Below are positions 1-7,238 of a DNA stretch of 13,736 nt, piece after piece. Both the position numbers and the translations under genes were made by a program. Source of the stretch: Hyphomicrobiales bacterium (GTDB taxonomy: Bacteria > Pseudomonadota > Alphaproteobacteria > Rhizobiales > Aestuariivirgaceae). Below the pieces are notes generated by a model. The model was not told the origin of the DNA and did no database searches. It worked only from the letters and a program-made list of their open reading frames with translations. The DNA lies in NCBI GenBank assembly GCA_027067085.1, contig JAMOMM010000160.1, forward strand, positions 1-13,736. The letters are read 5' to 3'. The first letter of the stretch is position 1. The number at the start of each line of letters is the position of its first letter.

Positions 1-926
1 ATGTGTGGATGTATGGTGATGAATTGAGCTTTGAATTACGCACGGCGCTGGCGGCAAAATACGACATTGAAATCGGCAATGTTATTGTCGGGGAAGGCAT
101 CGATGGATTGCTTGGAAACTTGGCTCGATTGTTGGTTGAAAGCGGCACAAATGTTGTGACTTCAATTGGTGCGTATCCGACATTTAATTACCATGTTAAC
201 GCCTTTGGCGGCACCCTGCATTCGGTTCCTTATCGGGACGACAAAGAAGACCTTGAAGGCCTGTTGGCTAAGGTGAAAGAAACAAATGCGACGTTGGTTT
301 ATCTGGCCAACCCTGACAATCCGATGGCAAGCTGGCACGGTGCTAAAGCCGTGAATGAATTTGCCAATGCGTTGCCCGATGATTGTTTGTTATGCTTGGA
401 TGAAGCCTATGTGGAATTTGCGCCGCAAGACCAAGTGCTGCCGATCGATATTCACAACCCTAAAGTTATCCGATTTCGAACCTTTTCAAAAGCCTATGGC
501 ATGGCAGGTTTGCGTGTCGGTTATGGCATCGCGTCAACTGAATTGATTTTGTCGTTTAATAAAATCCGCAACCATTTTGGTGTCAATCGTTTGGCCCAAG
601 TTGGCGCATTGGCAGCGTTAGCCGATGAGAACTGGTTGGCATCAACCATTAAAAAAGTAGGCGCTGCAAAAGCCCGTATAGGAGAAATAGCCAAAGACAA
701 TGGTTTCACAGCTTTAGCTTCTGCAACTAATTTCGTCACCATTGATACGGGCCGCGATGGCGACTATGCCAAGGCGATTGTTGAAGCATGTGGGGCAAGT
801 GATGTGTTTATTCGCATGCCGTTCGCAGCGCCAGAAAATCGGTGTCTGCGCGTATCTGCTGGCCCTGAAAGCGAAATTGAATTGTTTGGGCAAGCATTGG
901 CTGGTGCTATAAAAACTGTCGGTTGA
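1..926 (+). CDS. HisC-like PLP-dependent aminotransferase (fold type I), 5' truncated by the window edge
   Basis: Probable class I/II aminotransferase of the histidinol-phosphate aminotransferase family, which moves an amino group between a phospho-amino alcohol or amino acid and a 2-oxo acid using pyridoxal phosphate. Counting from the codon at base 3, visible motifs are the YPTF segment (58-61), NPDNP (103-107), DEAYVEF (133-139, PLP-pyridine Asp) and FRTFSKAYG (158-166), with Lys163 as the Schiff-base lysine. GLRVGYG (169-175) follows, and CLRVSAGP (281-288) near the C-terminus carries the carboxylate-binding Arg. About 50-60 N-terminal residues seem to lie outside the window, so the GTG at base 3 is not taken as the start. 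The family contains HisC, aromatic aminotransferases and CobC-like enzymes, so the exact substrate is open. The next gene starts 4 bp after the stop, which suggests cotranscription. Confidence 0.9.
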   Translation, partial: VWMYGDELSFELRTALAAKYDIEIGNVIVGEGIDGLLGNLARLLVESGTNVVTSIGAYPTFNYHVNAFGGTLHSVPYRDDKEDLEGLLAKVKETNATLVYLANPDNPMASWHGAKAVNEFANALPDDCLLCLDEAYVEFAPQDQVLPIDIHNPKVIRFRTFSKAYGMAGLRVGYGIASTELILSFNKIRNHFGVNRLAQVGALAALADENWLASTIKKVGAAKARIGEIAKDNGFTALASATNFVTIDTGRDGDYAKAIVEACGASDVFIRMPFAAPENRCLRVSAGPESEIELFGQALAGAIKTVG

Positions 927-930
927 TATT

Positions 931-1314
931 ATGAAACGATTTGCATTGGCCATATTTGTTCTTGTTACGGGGCATGCCCCGTCGATTGCTCATGCTGGCA
1001 ATCTACAAAACTTGGCAGGCACCAGTTGGAAAACCTTATTTCGCACCAGCATTCAATTTGGGACTAACGGTAAAGTCAGCGGCTTTGCTGGCTGTAATCG
1101 GTTCGGTGGCACCTATAGCCAAAAAGGTAACCACGTTCGGATCAGCCGCGTATTCACCACCAAAATGGCATGTCCTGCCCGCCAAATGTCGCGTGAGTTT
1201 TTGATGCTAAGGAAGTTAAAAGAAATACGCAAATTTACGGGCACACGCGAAAAAATCATATTCTATGACCAACGCAATCGGCGCTCTCTGACGCTTTTAC
1301 CAAAACGCAAATAA
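931..1314 (+). CDS. small secreted META-domain (HslJ/DUF306-like) protein
   Basis: A 127-aa protein with a Sec signal peptide: Lys2-Arg3, a hydrophobic stretch at about 4-14, and a likely signal peptidase I site after Ala-His-Ala (20-22). The mature part is a single META-type domain, recognised by GxxxGFAGCNRFGGTY (47-62) and by TTKMACP (76-82). The two cysteines (55 and 81) are the pair usually conserved in this family. HslJ, the E. coli relative, is linked to heat shock and novobiocin resistance; the molecular function of the domain is not known. The basic tail (RNRRSLTLLPKRK) is distinctive. It starts 4 bp after the aminotransferase stop with no clear Shine-Dalgarno sequence, so it is probably translated from the same message. 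The periplasmic location is inferred from the signal peptide. Confidence 0.82.
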   Translation: MKRFALAIFVLVTGHAPSIAHAGNLQNLAGTSWKTLFRTSIQFGTNGKVSGFAGCNRFGGTYSQKGNHVRISRVFTTKMACPARQMSREFLMLRKLKEIRKFTGTREKIIFYDQRNRRSLTLLPKRK

Positions 1315-1328
1315 GGTTGTTTTGCTAC

Positions 1329-1346
1329 TTTGGCTCGTAAGCCAAA
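1329..1346. other. 7-bp hairpin downstream of the META-domain gene
   Basis: TTTGGCT-CGTA-AGCCAAA is a perfect 7-bp stem with a 4-nt loop, starting 15 bp after the plus-strand stop codon. No T-run follows on either strand, so it is at best a weak terminator or an mRNA 3'-end structure. Confidence 0.4.
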
Positions 1347-1458
1347 ACGGCTTTAAAACGAGCGCCTTCTGCTTTAGGCATATGCTCAGCTTAAACCTTG
1401 ATGGTAAAACCACCCATAATTTTCTGGTCCTGAAGAAACGTGGAAGCAAAAGCTGCAG

Positions 1459-1480
1459 CCATATACTTTTATATGGTTTT
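1459..1480 (+). terminator. weak terminator-like hairpin with T4 tail, possibly bidirectional
   Basis: CCATATA-CTTT-TATATGG (1459-1476) is a perfect 7-bp stem with a 4-nt loop, followed by TTTT. On the plus strand it would end the aminotransferase/META transcript. It also lies 16 bp beyond the stop of the minus-strand dehydrogenase. The stem is AT-rich, so termination strength is doubtful. Confidence 0.4.
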
Positions 1481-1492
1481 CCAATTTGGTAT

Positions 1493-2365
1493 TTACTTTT
1501 CCAAGCGGGCAAGAAGGCTTGAGGTATCCCAACGATTACCACCCATCTCTTGCACTTCACTATAAAATTCATCGACAATTTTAGTGACTGGCAAATCTGC
1601 GCCGACCCGCTCGGCTTCGTTCAAACAGATACCTAAGTCTTTGCGCATCCAATCCACCGCAAAGCCAAATTCGTATTCGCCTTTGTTCATGGTTTTATAG
1701 CGGTTTTCCATCTGCCAAGATTGTGCGGCCCCTTTTGAAATAACTTCAATGACCGCTTCAATGTCAAGTCCTGCCTTTTTACCAAAATTGATACCTTCAG
1801 CTAATCCTTCAACCAATCCTGCAATACAAATCTGGTTGACCATTTTAGTCAGCTGACCAGAACCTGATGGACCAAGCAAGCGGCACATTTTTGCAAAATT
1901 AGCAATCAACGGTTCCACAGTTTTATAAGCGGCTTCATCACCACCGCACATAACCGTCAACGCGCCATTTTCAGCGCCTGCTTGTCCACCTGACACAGGT
2001 GCGTCTATAAATGAAATGCCTTTGTCTTTTGCAACGCCGTAAAGCTCTCGTGCCACATCAGCAGAGGCTGTTGTGTGATCGACAAAGATAGCGCCCTGCT
2101 TCATGCTTTGAAATGCACCAGAGGGGCCTGTGGTGACTTCACGCAGATCATCATCATTACCAACACAAGCAAACACCACATCGGCATTAACGGCAGATTC
2201 CGCAGGTGTAAATCCGTGGGTGCCTCCAAATTCACTGACCCATTTTGCCGCTTTTGCCGTGGTACGATTGTACACTGAAACATCGAATCCACCTTTGGTT
2301 TTTAGGTATCCAGCCATCGGATAACCCATTACGCCAAGGCCAATGAAGCAAAGTTTTAAAGTCAT
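1493..2365 (-). CDS. NAD(P)-dependent beta-hydroxyacid dehydrogenase (3-hydroxyisobutyrate dehydrogenase family)
   Basis: A 290-aa cytosolic oxidoreductase that should interconvert a 3-hydroxyacid and its semialdehyde or keto form. The family includes 3-hydroxyisobutyrate dehydrogenase (MmsB) and tartronate semialdehyde reductase (GarR/GlxR). The N-terminal Rossmann motif is FIGLGVMG (7-14). The substrate-binding signature is DAPVSGG (121-127), and the catalytic lysine is K174 in TKMVNQ, with N177. KDL (242-244) lies in the all-helical C-terminal domain. An upstream in-frame start would add 38 residues before the beta-strand that opens the Rossmann fold, so I chose ATG 2365, which also has a GGAATAA-like ribosome site. 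It is divergent from the threonine ammonia-lyase, with 129 bp between the starts. Exact substrate is not resolved. Confidence 0.92.
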   Translation of the reverse strand: MTLKLCFIGLGVMGYPMAGYLKTKGGFDVSVYNRTTAKAAKWVSEFGGTHGFTPAESAVNADVVFACVGNDDDLREVTTGPSGAFQSMKQGAIFVDHTTASADVARELYGVAKDKGISFIDAPVSGGQAGAENGALTVMCGGDEAAYKTVEPLIANFAKMCRLLGPSGSGQLTKMVNQICIAGLVEGLAEGINFGKKAGLDIEAVIEVISKGAAQSWQMENRYKTMNKGEYEFGFAVDWMRKDLGICLNEAERVGADLPVTKIVDEFYSEVQEMGGNRWDTSSLLARLEK

Positions 2366-2494
2366 TAGATTATTCCATTTTATGTGAATGTGCGAAAAAG
2401 TAACATCGCGCGTTGTGCATAGCCATGTTACGTCAATGTTCATATTAAACAAGATTCTGTGACGGACAACAAGGCACAAGACAGGGAACTTTTA
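2366..2494. promoter_or_regulatory. divergent promoter region with a 7-bp inverted repeat
   Basis: This 129-bp region sits between the divergent dehydrogenase and threonine ammonia-lyase starts and must hold both promoters. GTAACAT (2400-2406) and ATGTTAC (2425-2431) form a perfect inverted repeat with an 18-bp spacer. That is a plausible site for a dimeric regulator controlling both genes. No convincing -35/-10 pair was found. Confidence 0.45.
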
Positions 2495-3724
2495 ATGACA
2501 ATCAATTTTGATGATATAAAATCGGCTGCCGAAATCATAAAAGGCCAAGTCGAGCAAACTCCATTGGTTTTTGCCCATGCCATCTCTGATATGCTCGGTT
2601 GTGAGCTTTATATCAAACTTGAAAACCAACAAGTTACCTCATCATTTAAAGATCGTGGTGCATTGGTGAAGCTCACCTCATTAACGCAGGAAGAAAAGTC
2701 ACGCGGGGTTGTGGCGATGTCAGCGGGAAATCACGCCCAATCTGTCGCTTATCACGCCAACCGTCTTGGTATTCCCGCAACTATTGTTATGCCTGAAGCA
2801 ACACCCTTTACCAAAGTTGAGCGCACCCAAAAGCACGGGGCAGAAGTTGTCCTGTCGGGTGAAAATTTGGTTGAGGCCCAAGCCAAGGTTGAAGAATTGA
2901 TGGTAAGCCGCAACCTTACCCAAGTGCACCCGTTTGATGATGATAAGGTTATCGCAGGGCAAGGCACCGTGGCAATGGAAATGCTAGAACAACAACCTAA
3001 TCTTGATTGTTTGATTGTGCCCATTGGTGGAGGTGGGCTTATTTCAGGTTGTGCCATTGCCGCCAAAGCCATCAAGCCTGATATTGAAATCATCGGGGCT
3101 GAGGCAGAGCGCTTTCCTTCTATGTACCATGCCCTACGCGGCGAGCCATCGGTTTGTGGTGGGGCAACTTTAGCCGAGGGTATTGCCGTTAAAGAAGTGG
3201 CATCGCGCACCGTTGCTTATACAAAGCCTTTAATCAACACCGTACGCCTTGCCAGCGAAACCAATATTGAACGCGCTGTATTTTTGTTGCTCACACGGCA
3301 AAAAACTTTGGCAGAAGGTGCTGCAGCTACAGGGCTAGCAACAATTTTGGCCGATCCCGATTATTTCAAAGGCCGTAAAGTTGGCATTGTGTTGACGGGT
3401 GGAAATATTGATCCACGGGTGCTGGCCTCGATTTCTTATCGCGAATTAGAACGCGAACAACGCATAATCAACCTTCGTTTTCACATCGACGATAAACCTG
3501 GCATTTTAGGCAAAATCACAACGTTGCTCGGCACAGAAGGAGCAAACATTCTAGAAGTTTCGCACCATCGGATGTACCTTGATATTTCTGCGAAAGGTGC
3601 GCAATTGGACGTTATGCTTGAAACACGAGATGCCACTCATGCTCAAACGGTGGTGAAGAAGCTGCGCGCGCAAGGTTTTAGTTTAGAGGTTTTAGCCAAT
3701 TCTGCCGACAACAAACGCATGTAA
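2495..3724 (+). CDS. ilvA: threonine ammonia-lyase (threonine dehydratase) with C-terminal ACT domain
   Basis: A 409-aa PLP enzyme of fold type II that deaminates L-threonine to 2-oxobutyrate and ammonia. The catalytic lysine is K52 in SSFKDRGAL (49-57). SAGNHAQ (76-82) binds the substrate, and the GGGG loop (178-181) holds the PLP phosphate. A single ACT domain follows at about 325-400 (NLRFHIDDKPGILGKITTLL and onward), which makes this the medium-length form rather than the long biosynthetic E. coli IlvA with two ACT-like modules. ACT suggests allosteric control by an amino acid. ATG 2495 is preferred because AGGGAA stands 8 bp upstream; the earlier in-frame GTG at 2459 has no such site. 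The role could be biosynthetic (isoleucine) or catabolic. Serine dehydratase activity is also common in the family. Confidence 0.93.
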   Translation: MTINFDDIKSAAEIIKGQVEQTPLVFAHAISDMLGCELYIKLENQQVTSSFKDRGALVKLTSLTQEEKSRGVVAMSAGNHAQSVAYHANRLGIPATIVMPEATPFTKVERTQKHGAEVVLSGENLVEAQAKVEELMVSRNLTQVHPFDDDKVIAGQGTVAMEMLEQQPNLDCLIVPIGGGGLISGCAIAAKAIKPDIEIIGAEAERFPSMYHALRGEPSVCGGATLAEGIAVKEVASRTVAYTKPLINTVRLASETNIERAVFLLLTRQKTLAEGAAATGLATILADPDYFKGRKVGIVLTGGNIDPRVLASISYRELEREQRIINLRFHIDDKPGILGKITTLLGTEGANILEVSHHRMYLDISAKGAQLDVMLETRDATHAQTVVKKLRAQGFSLEVLANSADNKRM

Positions 3725-3792
3725 GCACCTTTAATCGTACAATTTTTTTAATATCTCTTACCAGCGCCATGATGAGGTGTTAGTCTTTCAGC

Positions 3793-5559
3793 ATGCATAT
3801 GTGGCTAACATTTGCGATCATCGCCCTCACCATATTTCTATTCGCTAGCGAATGGATCGAAATGGAGCTGACCGCTCTTGGCGTTATTGTTGCGCTGCTA
3901 ATCTTATTTGAAGTCTATCCATTATTAGATGGTGACGTTGCGCTTTTAAGTGCCAGTAGTTTGCTTTCAGGCTTTGCCAACACGGCTCTAATTACTATTT
4001 TAGCCCTGTTGGTGGTTGGCCAAGGTTTGCATCAATCAGGTGCGCTTGATGGGGTAACCCAGATATTATCAAAAACTCGAAAATCGCGGGCAACGTTGAT
4101 TATTTTTGCTTGCTTGATTGGCGCTGGCATCATGAGTGCGTTTATGAATAACACGCCGGTCGTGGTGATGTTCATTCCCATTATCGCTGCCCTTGCCAAC
4201 AGGTACGGCCCAGGCGCTGGGCGCATGTTGATCCCGTTATCTTACATCACTATTTTAGGCGGTATGTTGACCATCGTTGGTTCTTCAACCAACTTGCTCG
4301 TTGCTGGATTGGTTGAAACCACCAGCGATATGACAATCGGATTTTTTGACCTGTTTATGCCTGGTATTATTTTGGCCAGCGTTGGTACGCTTTATGTCTT
4401 GTTTATTGCACCGTACTTTTTGCCAAAGAAGTCTGGTAAAACCGACAAAAGCCAAACAGCGCGCAGTGGCGTTCAGTTTCTTGCGCGTTTGGATTTAACG
4501 GCCGAACACAAATTGGTTGGAGAAGAGAGTAAGTTTGGTATTTTTCCTGATTTGAAAGACGTTACAGTCCGCCTAATCAAGCGCGGCAAAACTGTGTTTC
4601 TCCCCCCGTTCGAAGGGGTGGTTTTGTCGGTTGGGGACACTGTGCAATTTGCAGGCACGCGAGAACAAGTTTCGCGCCTTGTCGATTTTAACACACGCGG
4701 CGAACACTTTATGCTGGCAGAGGCTGCAATTGCGCCCGCCTCTCGGTTGGGTGGGCGACCAATTGTTGATGATGAATTTACCGAACAAACAAATTGCTTT
4801 ATTGCTGGCATTCAACGCCACCGCCGCATGACGCGTGATTTACGTAATAAAATCAGGTTACGGCCAGGTGATGTATTGCTCGTGGCCGGCAGTAAGGAAA
4901 ACATTCGAAAACTTCGCCTTGATCGTGATTTAATGGTGCTCGATGGTTCTGTTTCCACAATTCATGGCTTCACGAAAGCTAACCAGGCGCTGACAATTTT
5001 TGCTGGCGTTGTGTTGGCGGCAGCCACAGGTTTAATGCCCATTGTCATTGCAGCGATTTTAGGGGCATTGGTTATGATTGCCTCTGGTTGTTTAAGCATT
5101 GGTCAGGCCAGCCGCGCAATTGATCGGCAAATCGTTTTGTTGATCGCCGCTTCAATCGCCATGGCTCAAGCGCTTGATAAAACGGGAGGCGCGCAATTTG
5201 TCGCCCAAGGCTTGGTTGATATTTTACAAGGCCAATCTGTGCCTATAATCTTATCGGCCTTATTTTTGGTCATCGCCGTTTTGACCAACTTGTTATCTAA
5301 TAATGCCACCGCATTGTTGTTCACGCCCATTGCCATATCAATGGCCGCTTCGCTTGGCGTTTCACCAACGCCCTTTGTTCATGCTGTTATTTTTGCTGCC
5401 AACTGCTCATTTGCATCCCCCATGGGGTATCAAACAAACTTGCTGGTTATGCGGCCTGGCAATTATCGTTTTAATGACTATTTACGCACTGGTGGCCCCT
5501 TGGTCATCATCATCTGGTTGTGTTTTTCCCTTATTGCACCATGGTATTATTCGCTTTAA
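3793..5559 (+). CDS. SLC13/DASS-family permease with two central TrkA-C (RCK_C)-like domains
   Basis: A 588-aa inner-membrane protein with roughly 10-12 membrane segments in two halves around a soluble middle. The half-repeat signatures are visible: MNNTPVVV (118-125) with GSSTNLLV (163-170), and LSNNATALL (501-509) with MGYQTNLLV (544-552). These Asn-Thr motifs bind substrate and Na+ in divalent anion:sodium symporters. Residues about 220-395 are hydrophilic and contain two repeats ending LSVGDTVQFAG (278-288) and LRPGDVLLVAG (356-366), typical of RCK_C domains. Relatives carry sulfate, dicarboxylates or other anions, and the substrate here cannot be named. The start is uncertain: ATG 3793 has no well-spaced ribosome site (GAGGTG lies 14 bp upstream), and ATG 3799 is an alternative. 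It follows the threonine lyase by 68 bp and precedes bpt by 44 bp. Confidence 0.88.
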   Translation: MHMWLTFAIIALTIFLFASEWIEMELTALGVIVALLILFEVYPLLDGDVALLSASSLLSGFANTALITILALLVVGQGLHQSGALDGVTQILSKTRKSRATLIIFACLIGAGIMSAFMNNTPVVVMFIPIIAALANRYGPGAGRMLIPLSYITILGGMLTIVGSSTNLLVAGLVETTSDMTIGFFDLFMPGIILASVGTLYVLFIAPYFLPKKSGKTDKSQTARSGVQFLARLDLTAEHKLVGEESKFGIFPDLKDVTVRLIKRGKTVFLPPFEGVVLSVGDTVQFAGTREQVSRLVDFNTRGEHFMLAEAAIAPASRLGGRPIVDDEFTEQTNCFIAGIQRHRRMTRDLRNKIRLRPGDVLLVAGSKENIRKLRLDRDLMVLDGSVSTIHGFTKANQALTIFAGVVLAAATGLMPIVIAAILGALVMIASGCLSIGQASRAIDRQIVLLIAASIAMAQALDKTGGAQFVAQGLVDILQGQSVPIILSALFLVIAVLTNLLSNNATALLFTPIAISMAASLGVSPTPFVHAVIFAANCSFASPMGYQTNLLVMRPGNYRFNDYLRTGGPLVIIIWLCFSLIAPWYYSL

Positions 5560-5589
5560 ACTTACACCATCTTATCACAAGGTTACGGC

Positions 5590-5606
5590 AAGGATTTTAA
5601 ACATTG
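5590..5606 (+). promoter_or_regulatory. ribosome binding site and TTG start of bpt
   Basis: AAGGA at 5590-5594 is spaced 9 bp from TTG at 5604-5606. There is no ATG or GTG that would retain the conserved N-terminus (PQFFITESSPCPY), so the TTG start is well supported. Confidence 0.7.
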
Positions 5607-6356
5607 AGCATTGAGCGGCCAGAATTCCCACAGTTCTTTATTACGGAATCCTCACCTTGCCCATATATTGAAGGCAAGGTCGAACGTAAAATTTTCACCC
5701 ATTTGGTTGGCAGCGATGCGCTCAAATTGCACGACGTTTTGGCCAATGGCGGATTTCGTAGAAGCCAAAACATTGCCTACCGCCCGTCGTGTGAAGACTG
5801 TCATTCCTGTGTTTCTGTTCGGGTTCCCGTTGATAAGTTTATTTGGAAGAAACGTTTCTTACGAGTATTAAAGCGTAACAAACACCTTTCATCTCACACA
5901 ATGCCTGCGGTCACGACATCTGAGCAGTTTTCTTTGTTTTCCGATTATGTTAGCTCACGGCATAGCGATGGCGGCATGGCAGATATGACGGTGTTGGATT
6001 TTTCTGCAATGGTGGAAGAAAGTTCCGTGAACACCAACCTTATCGAATACAGACACCAGCCTGAAATCTCCCTTGCCCACCCACAACCACAAAAAGGTCC
6101 GTTAGCTGGTGTTGCGTTAACTGATCGCCTCAGAGATGGTTTGTCGATGATATATAGTTGTTTTGACCCTGCGCTTAGTTCGCAGTCATTAGGCACATAT
6201 ATGATTTTAGACCATATTCAAAAAGCCCAAAAAATGGGCCTGCCCTATCTTTATTTGGGCTACTGGGTCAATGGCTCGCAAAAAATGTCATACAAAGCCA
6301 ATTTCTTACCGCAAGAGCGCTTGGGCGAAGATGGTTGGGTTTTGGTCGATACATAA
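5604..6356 (+). CDS. bpt: aspartate/glutamate leucyltransferase (bacterial Ate1-like L/F-independent N-degron enzyme)
   Basis: A 250-aa aminoacyl-tRNA-protein transferase that adds leucine from Leu-tRNA to N-terminal Asp or Glu, creating a destabilising residue read by ClpS/ClpAP. Diagnostic features are SPCPY (17-21) and YRPSCEDCHSC (59-69), whose C63, C66 and C69, with C19, form the conserved N-terminal cysteine cluster. VRVPVDKF (72-79) follows. The C-terminal GNAT-like half carries DRLRDGLSMIYSCFDP (174-189) and LYLGYWVNGSQKMSYKANF (216-234). The length fits the family. Assignment as leucyl (Bpt) rather than arginyl (Ate) specificity rests on the bacterial, alphaproteobacterial context. 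It is translated from TTG and lies 44 bp after the permease, possibly in one transcript. Confidence 0.93.
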   Translation: MSIERPEFPQFFITESSPCPYIEGKVERKIFTHLVGSDALKLHDVLANGGFRRSQNIAYRPSCEDCHSCVSVRVPVDKFIWKKRFLRVLKRNKHLSSHTMPAVTTSEQFSLFSDYVSSRHSDGGMADMTVLDFSAMVEESSVNTNLIEYRHQPEISLAHPQPQKGPLAGVALTDRLRDGLSMIYSCFDPALSSQSLGTYMILDHIQKAQKMGLPYLYLGYWVNGSQKMSYKANFLPQERLGEDGWVLVDT

Positions 6357-6467
6357 CTGACTATAATCTGCGCGCGTTAAGGTAAACAACAAGCTAATAG
6401 CTTGTCGCATTGCATCTGACTGAACAACCGACTAGTTTATAAGTTGTTAGTGGGATGAGAGTAAAAA
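6357..6467. promoter_or_regulatory. intergenic region with a 7-bp hairpin
   Basis: This 111-bp gap lies between bpt and the next plus-strand gene. ACAAGCT (6389-6395) and AGCTTGT (6399-6405) form a perfect 7-bp stem with a 3-nt loop, without a T-run. AACAAC...GTTGTT forms a second, weaker pair closer to the next gene. The hairpin may mark the bpt transcript end or an operator for the next gene. Confidence 0.35.
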
Positions 6468-7184
6468 ATGTTAGAAGGTTTAAAAGACCCGTTAGCCGTG
6501 GTGCAAGCGGCCAGCTTATTAGACAAAAAGCTGCAAAAAATTGGGCTGTACATTTCAACGTCTACCGATTTTGAAGAATTTGAACGCGTGCGCTTAAACG
6601 AGACCTGCGCTAGCGATGTCTCACCCATGTTTGACACATCAATCAACAAGCTTGATGCCAGTAACGCCTTTTGGATATCTTTACGCACCAAAAAGGGCAA
6701 GCTTGGCGCGGTTCAAGCCTTTCGTCTAGATACAGCTGACGGAACTTTGGCCGATTGGGCTATGCGGTGGATGGTTGGGTTGTATATTTTACGCTCTGAA
6801 TTAGTGGTCCCCGCCCGTCCCCAAGCACCAGCTGGATCTGTTACCAGACAGATTAGTGGCTCAGTGGTTTACCAAGGTGAACTTTGGGTATCTAAAGATT
6901 ACCGCGATAATTTTTGCTCTACGGTTTTCCCACGCCTTGGCATGGTTTTATGCTTGCTCAAATGGCAACCCAATGCCATGTGGGGACTGATGACGGAAAA
7001 AGTCGCGACGCGCGGCCTGACCATTCGGATCGGTTATCCGTTTATTGAGCGTGGATTTTTGCAATGGAAAGTACCCCCTAAAGGGGCTGATAAAAGCGAA
7101 GTTGTCGTCTTTGCTCGTAAAGAGGATTTAGAGTTTATTGCGGACCAAACCCTTGAAGAAGAGCTGTTGGAACAAGAATCCTAG
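6468..7184 (+). CDS. uncharacterised 238-aa cytosolic protein
   Basis: I do not recognise this protein. It has no signal peptide or clear membrane segment and appears to be mixed alpha/beta. The N-terminus (about 1-65) is helical and acidic. Strand-like segments follow, FWISLRTKKGKLGAVQAF (68-85) and GSVVYQGELWVSKDYR (131-146), then a helix with CLLKWQP (162-168) and MTEKVATRGL (175-184). The order of a strand ending in GELWVSKDYR, then a long helix, then MTEKVA loosely recalls GNAT acyltransferases. This is only a fold-level impression, since the pyrophosphate-binding QxxGxG/A motif is not seen. The acidic tail (QTLEEELLEQES) ends at a TAG contributed by the palindromic element at 7182. ATG 6468 has a GAGAG site 6 bp upstream. 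It converges with the PAS-like gene. Confidence 0.78.
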   Translation: MLEGLKDPLAVVQAASLLDKKLQKIGLYISTSTDFEEFERVRLNETCASDVSPMFDTSINKLDASNAFWISLRTKKGKLGAVQAFRLDTADGTLADWAMRWMVGLYILRSELVVPARPQAPAGSVTRQISGSVVYQGELWVSKDYRDNFCSTVFPRLGMVLCLLKWQPNAMWGLMTEKVATRGLTIRIGYPFIERGFLQWKVPPKGADKSEVVVFARKEDLEFIADQTLEEELLEQES

Positions 7185-7238
7185 AGGCGATCTGGTTTAC
7201 ATTACCAGACTGGTAAATTTATAGGTTGTGTCGCTCTA
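7182..7238. repeat. short copy (57 bp) of a TA-bounded palindromic element, MITE-like
   Basis: The element runs TA-GAGGCGATCTGG ... GTGTCGCTC-TA and lies exactly between two convergent genes. It contains TCTGGT (7191-7196) pairing with ACCAGA (7204-7209), and an overlapping odd palindrome TTACCAG-A-CTGGTAA (7202-7216). Its first 31 bases match the right end of the longer element at 12836-12940, read on the minus strand, with 27 matches and one 2-nt gap. Its last bases, CGCTCTA, match the other end of that element. The large hairpin of the long copy is missing, so it appears to be an internally deleted version. The stop of the left gene (TAG 7182-7184) and of the right gene (TAG on minus, 7238-7236) both use the element ends. 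Confidence 0.7.

Larger units (their letters stand above)
1315..1492. other. intergenic region between convergent genes, with two small hairpins
   Basis: This 178-bp gap separates the META-domain gene and the dehydrogenase, which converge. It holds two perfect short hairpins (listed separately) and no open frame I would defend. A minus-strand micro-frame at 1325-1381 (18 codons) has no ribosome binding site. Confidence 0.5.

Noticed and set aside
1325..1381. Minus-strand micro-frame reading MPKAEGARFKAVLAYEPK
   Set aside because: The composition looks protein-like, but it has only 18 codons, no Shine-Dalgarno sequence, and overlaps a hairpin. It could be a remnant of a lost gene, but this cannot be supported.
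2366..2479. Upstream extension of the dehydrogenase by 38 residues
   Set aside because: The extra segment lies before the first Rossmann strand, has no family counterpart, and covers the divergent promoter region.
2752..3210. A 152-codon minus-strand frame inside the threonine lyase gene
   Set aside because: It is antisense to conserved PLP-binding motifs, with no independent evidence of coding.
4473..4811. A 112-codon minus-strand frame inside the permease gene
   Set aside because: It is antisense to the well-supported RCK_C-like region and shows serine/arginine-rich shadow composition.
6389..6405. Intrinsic terminator of bpt
   Set aside because: The 7-bp stem is perfect but no T-run follows on either strand.
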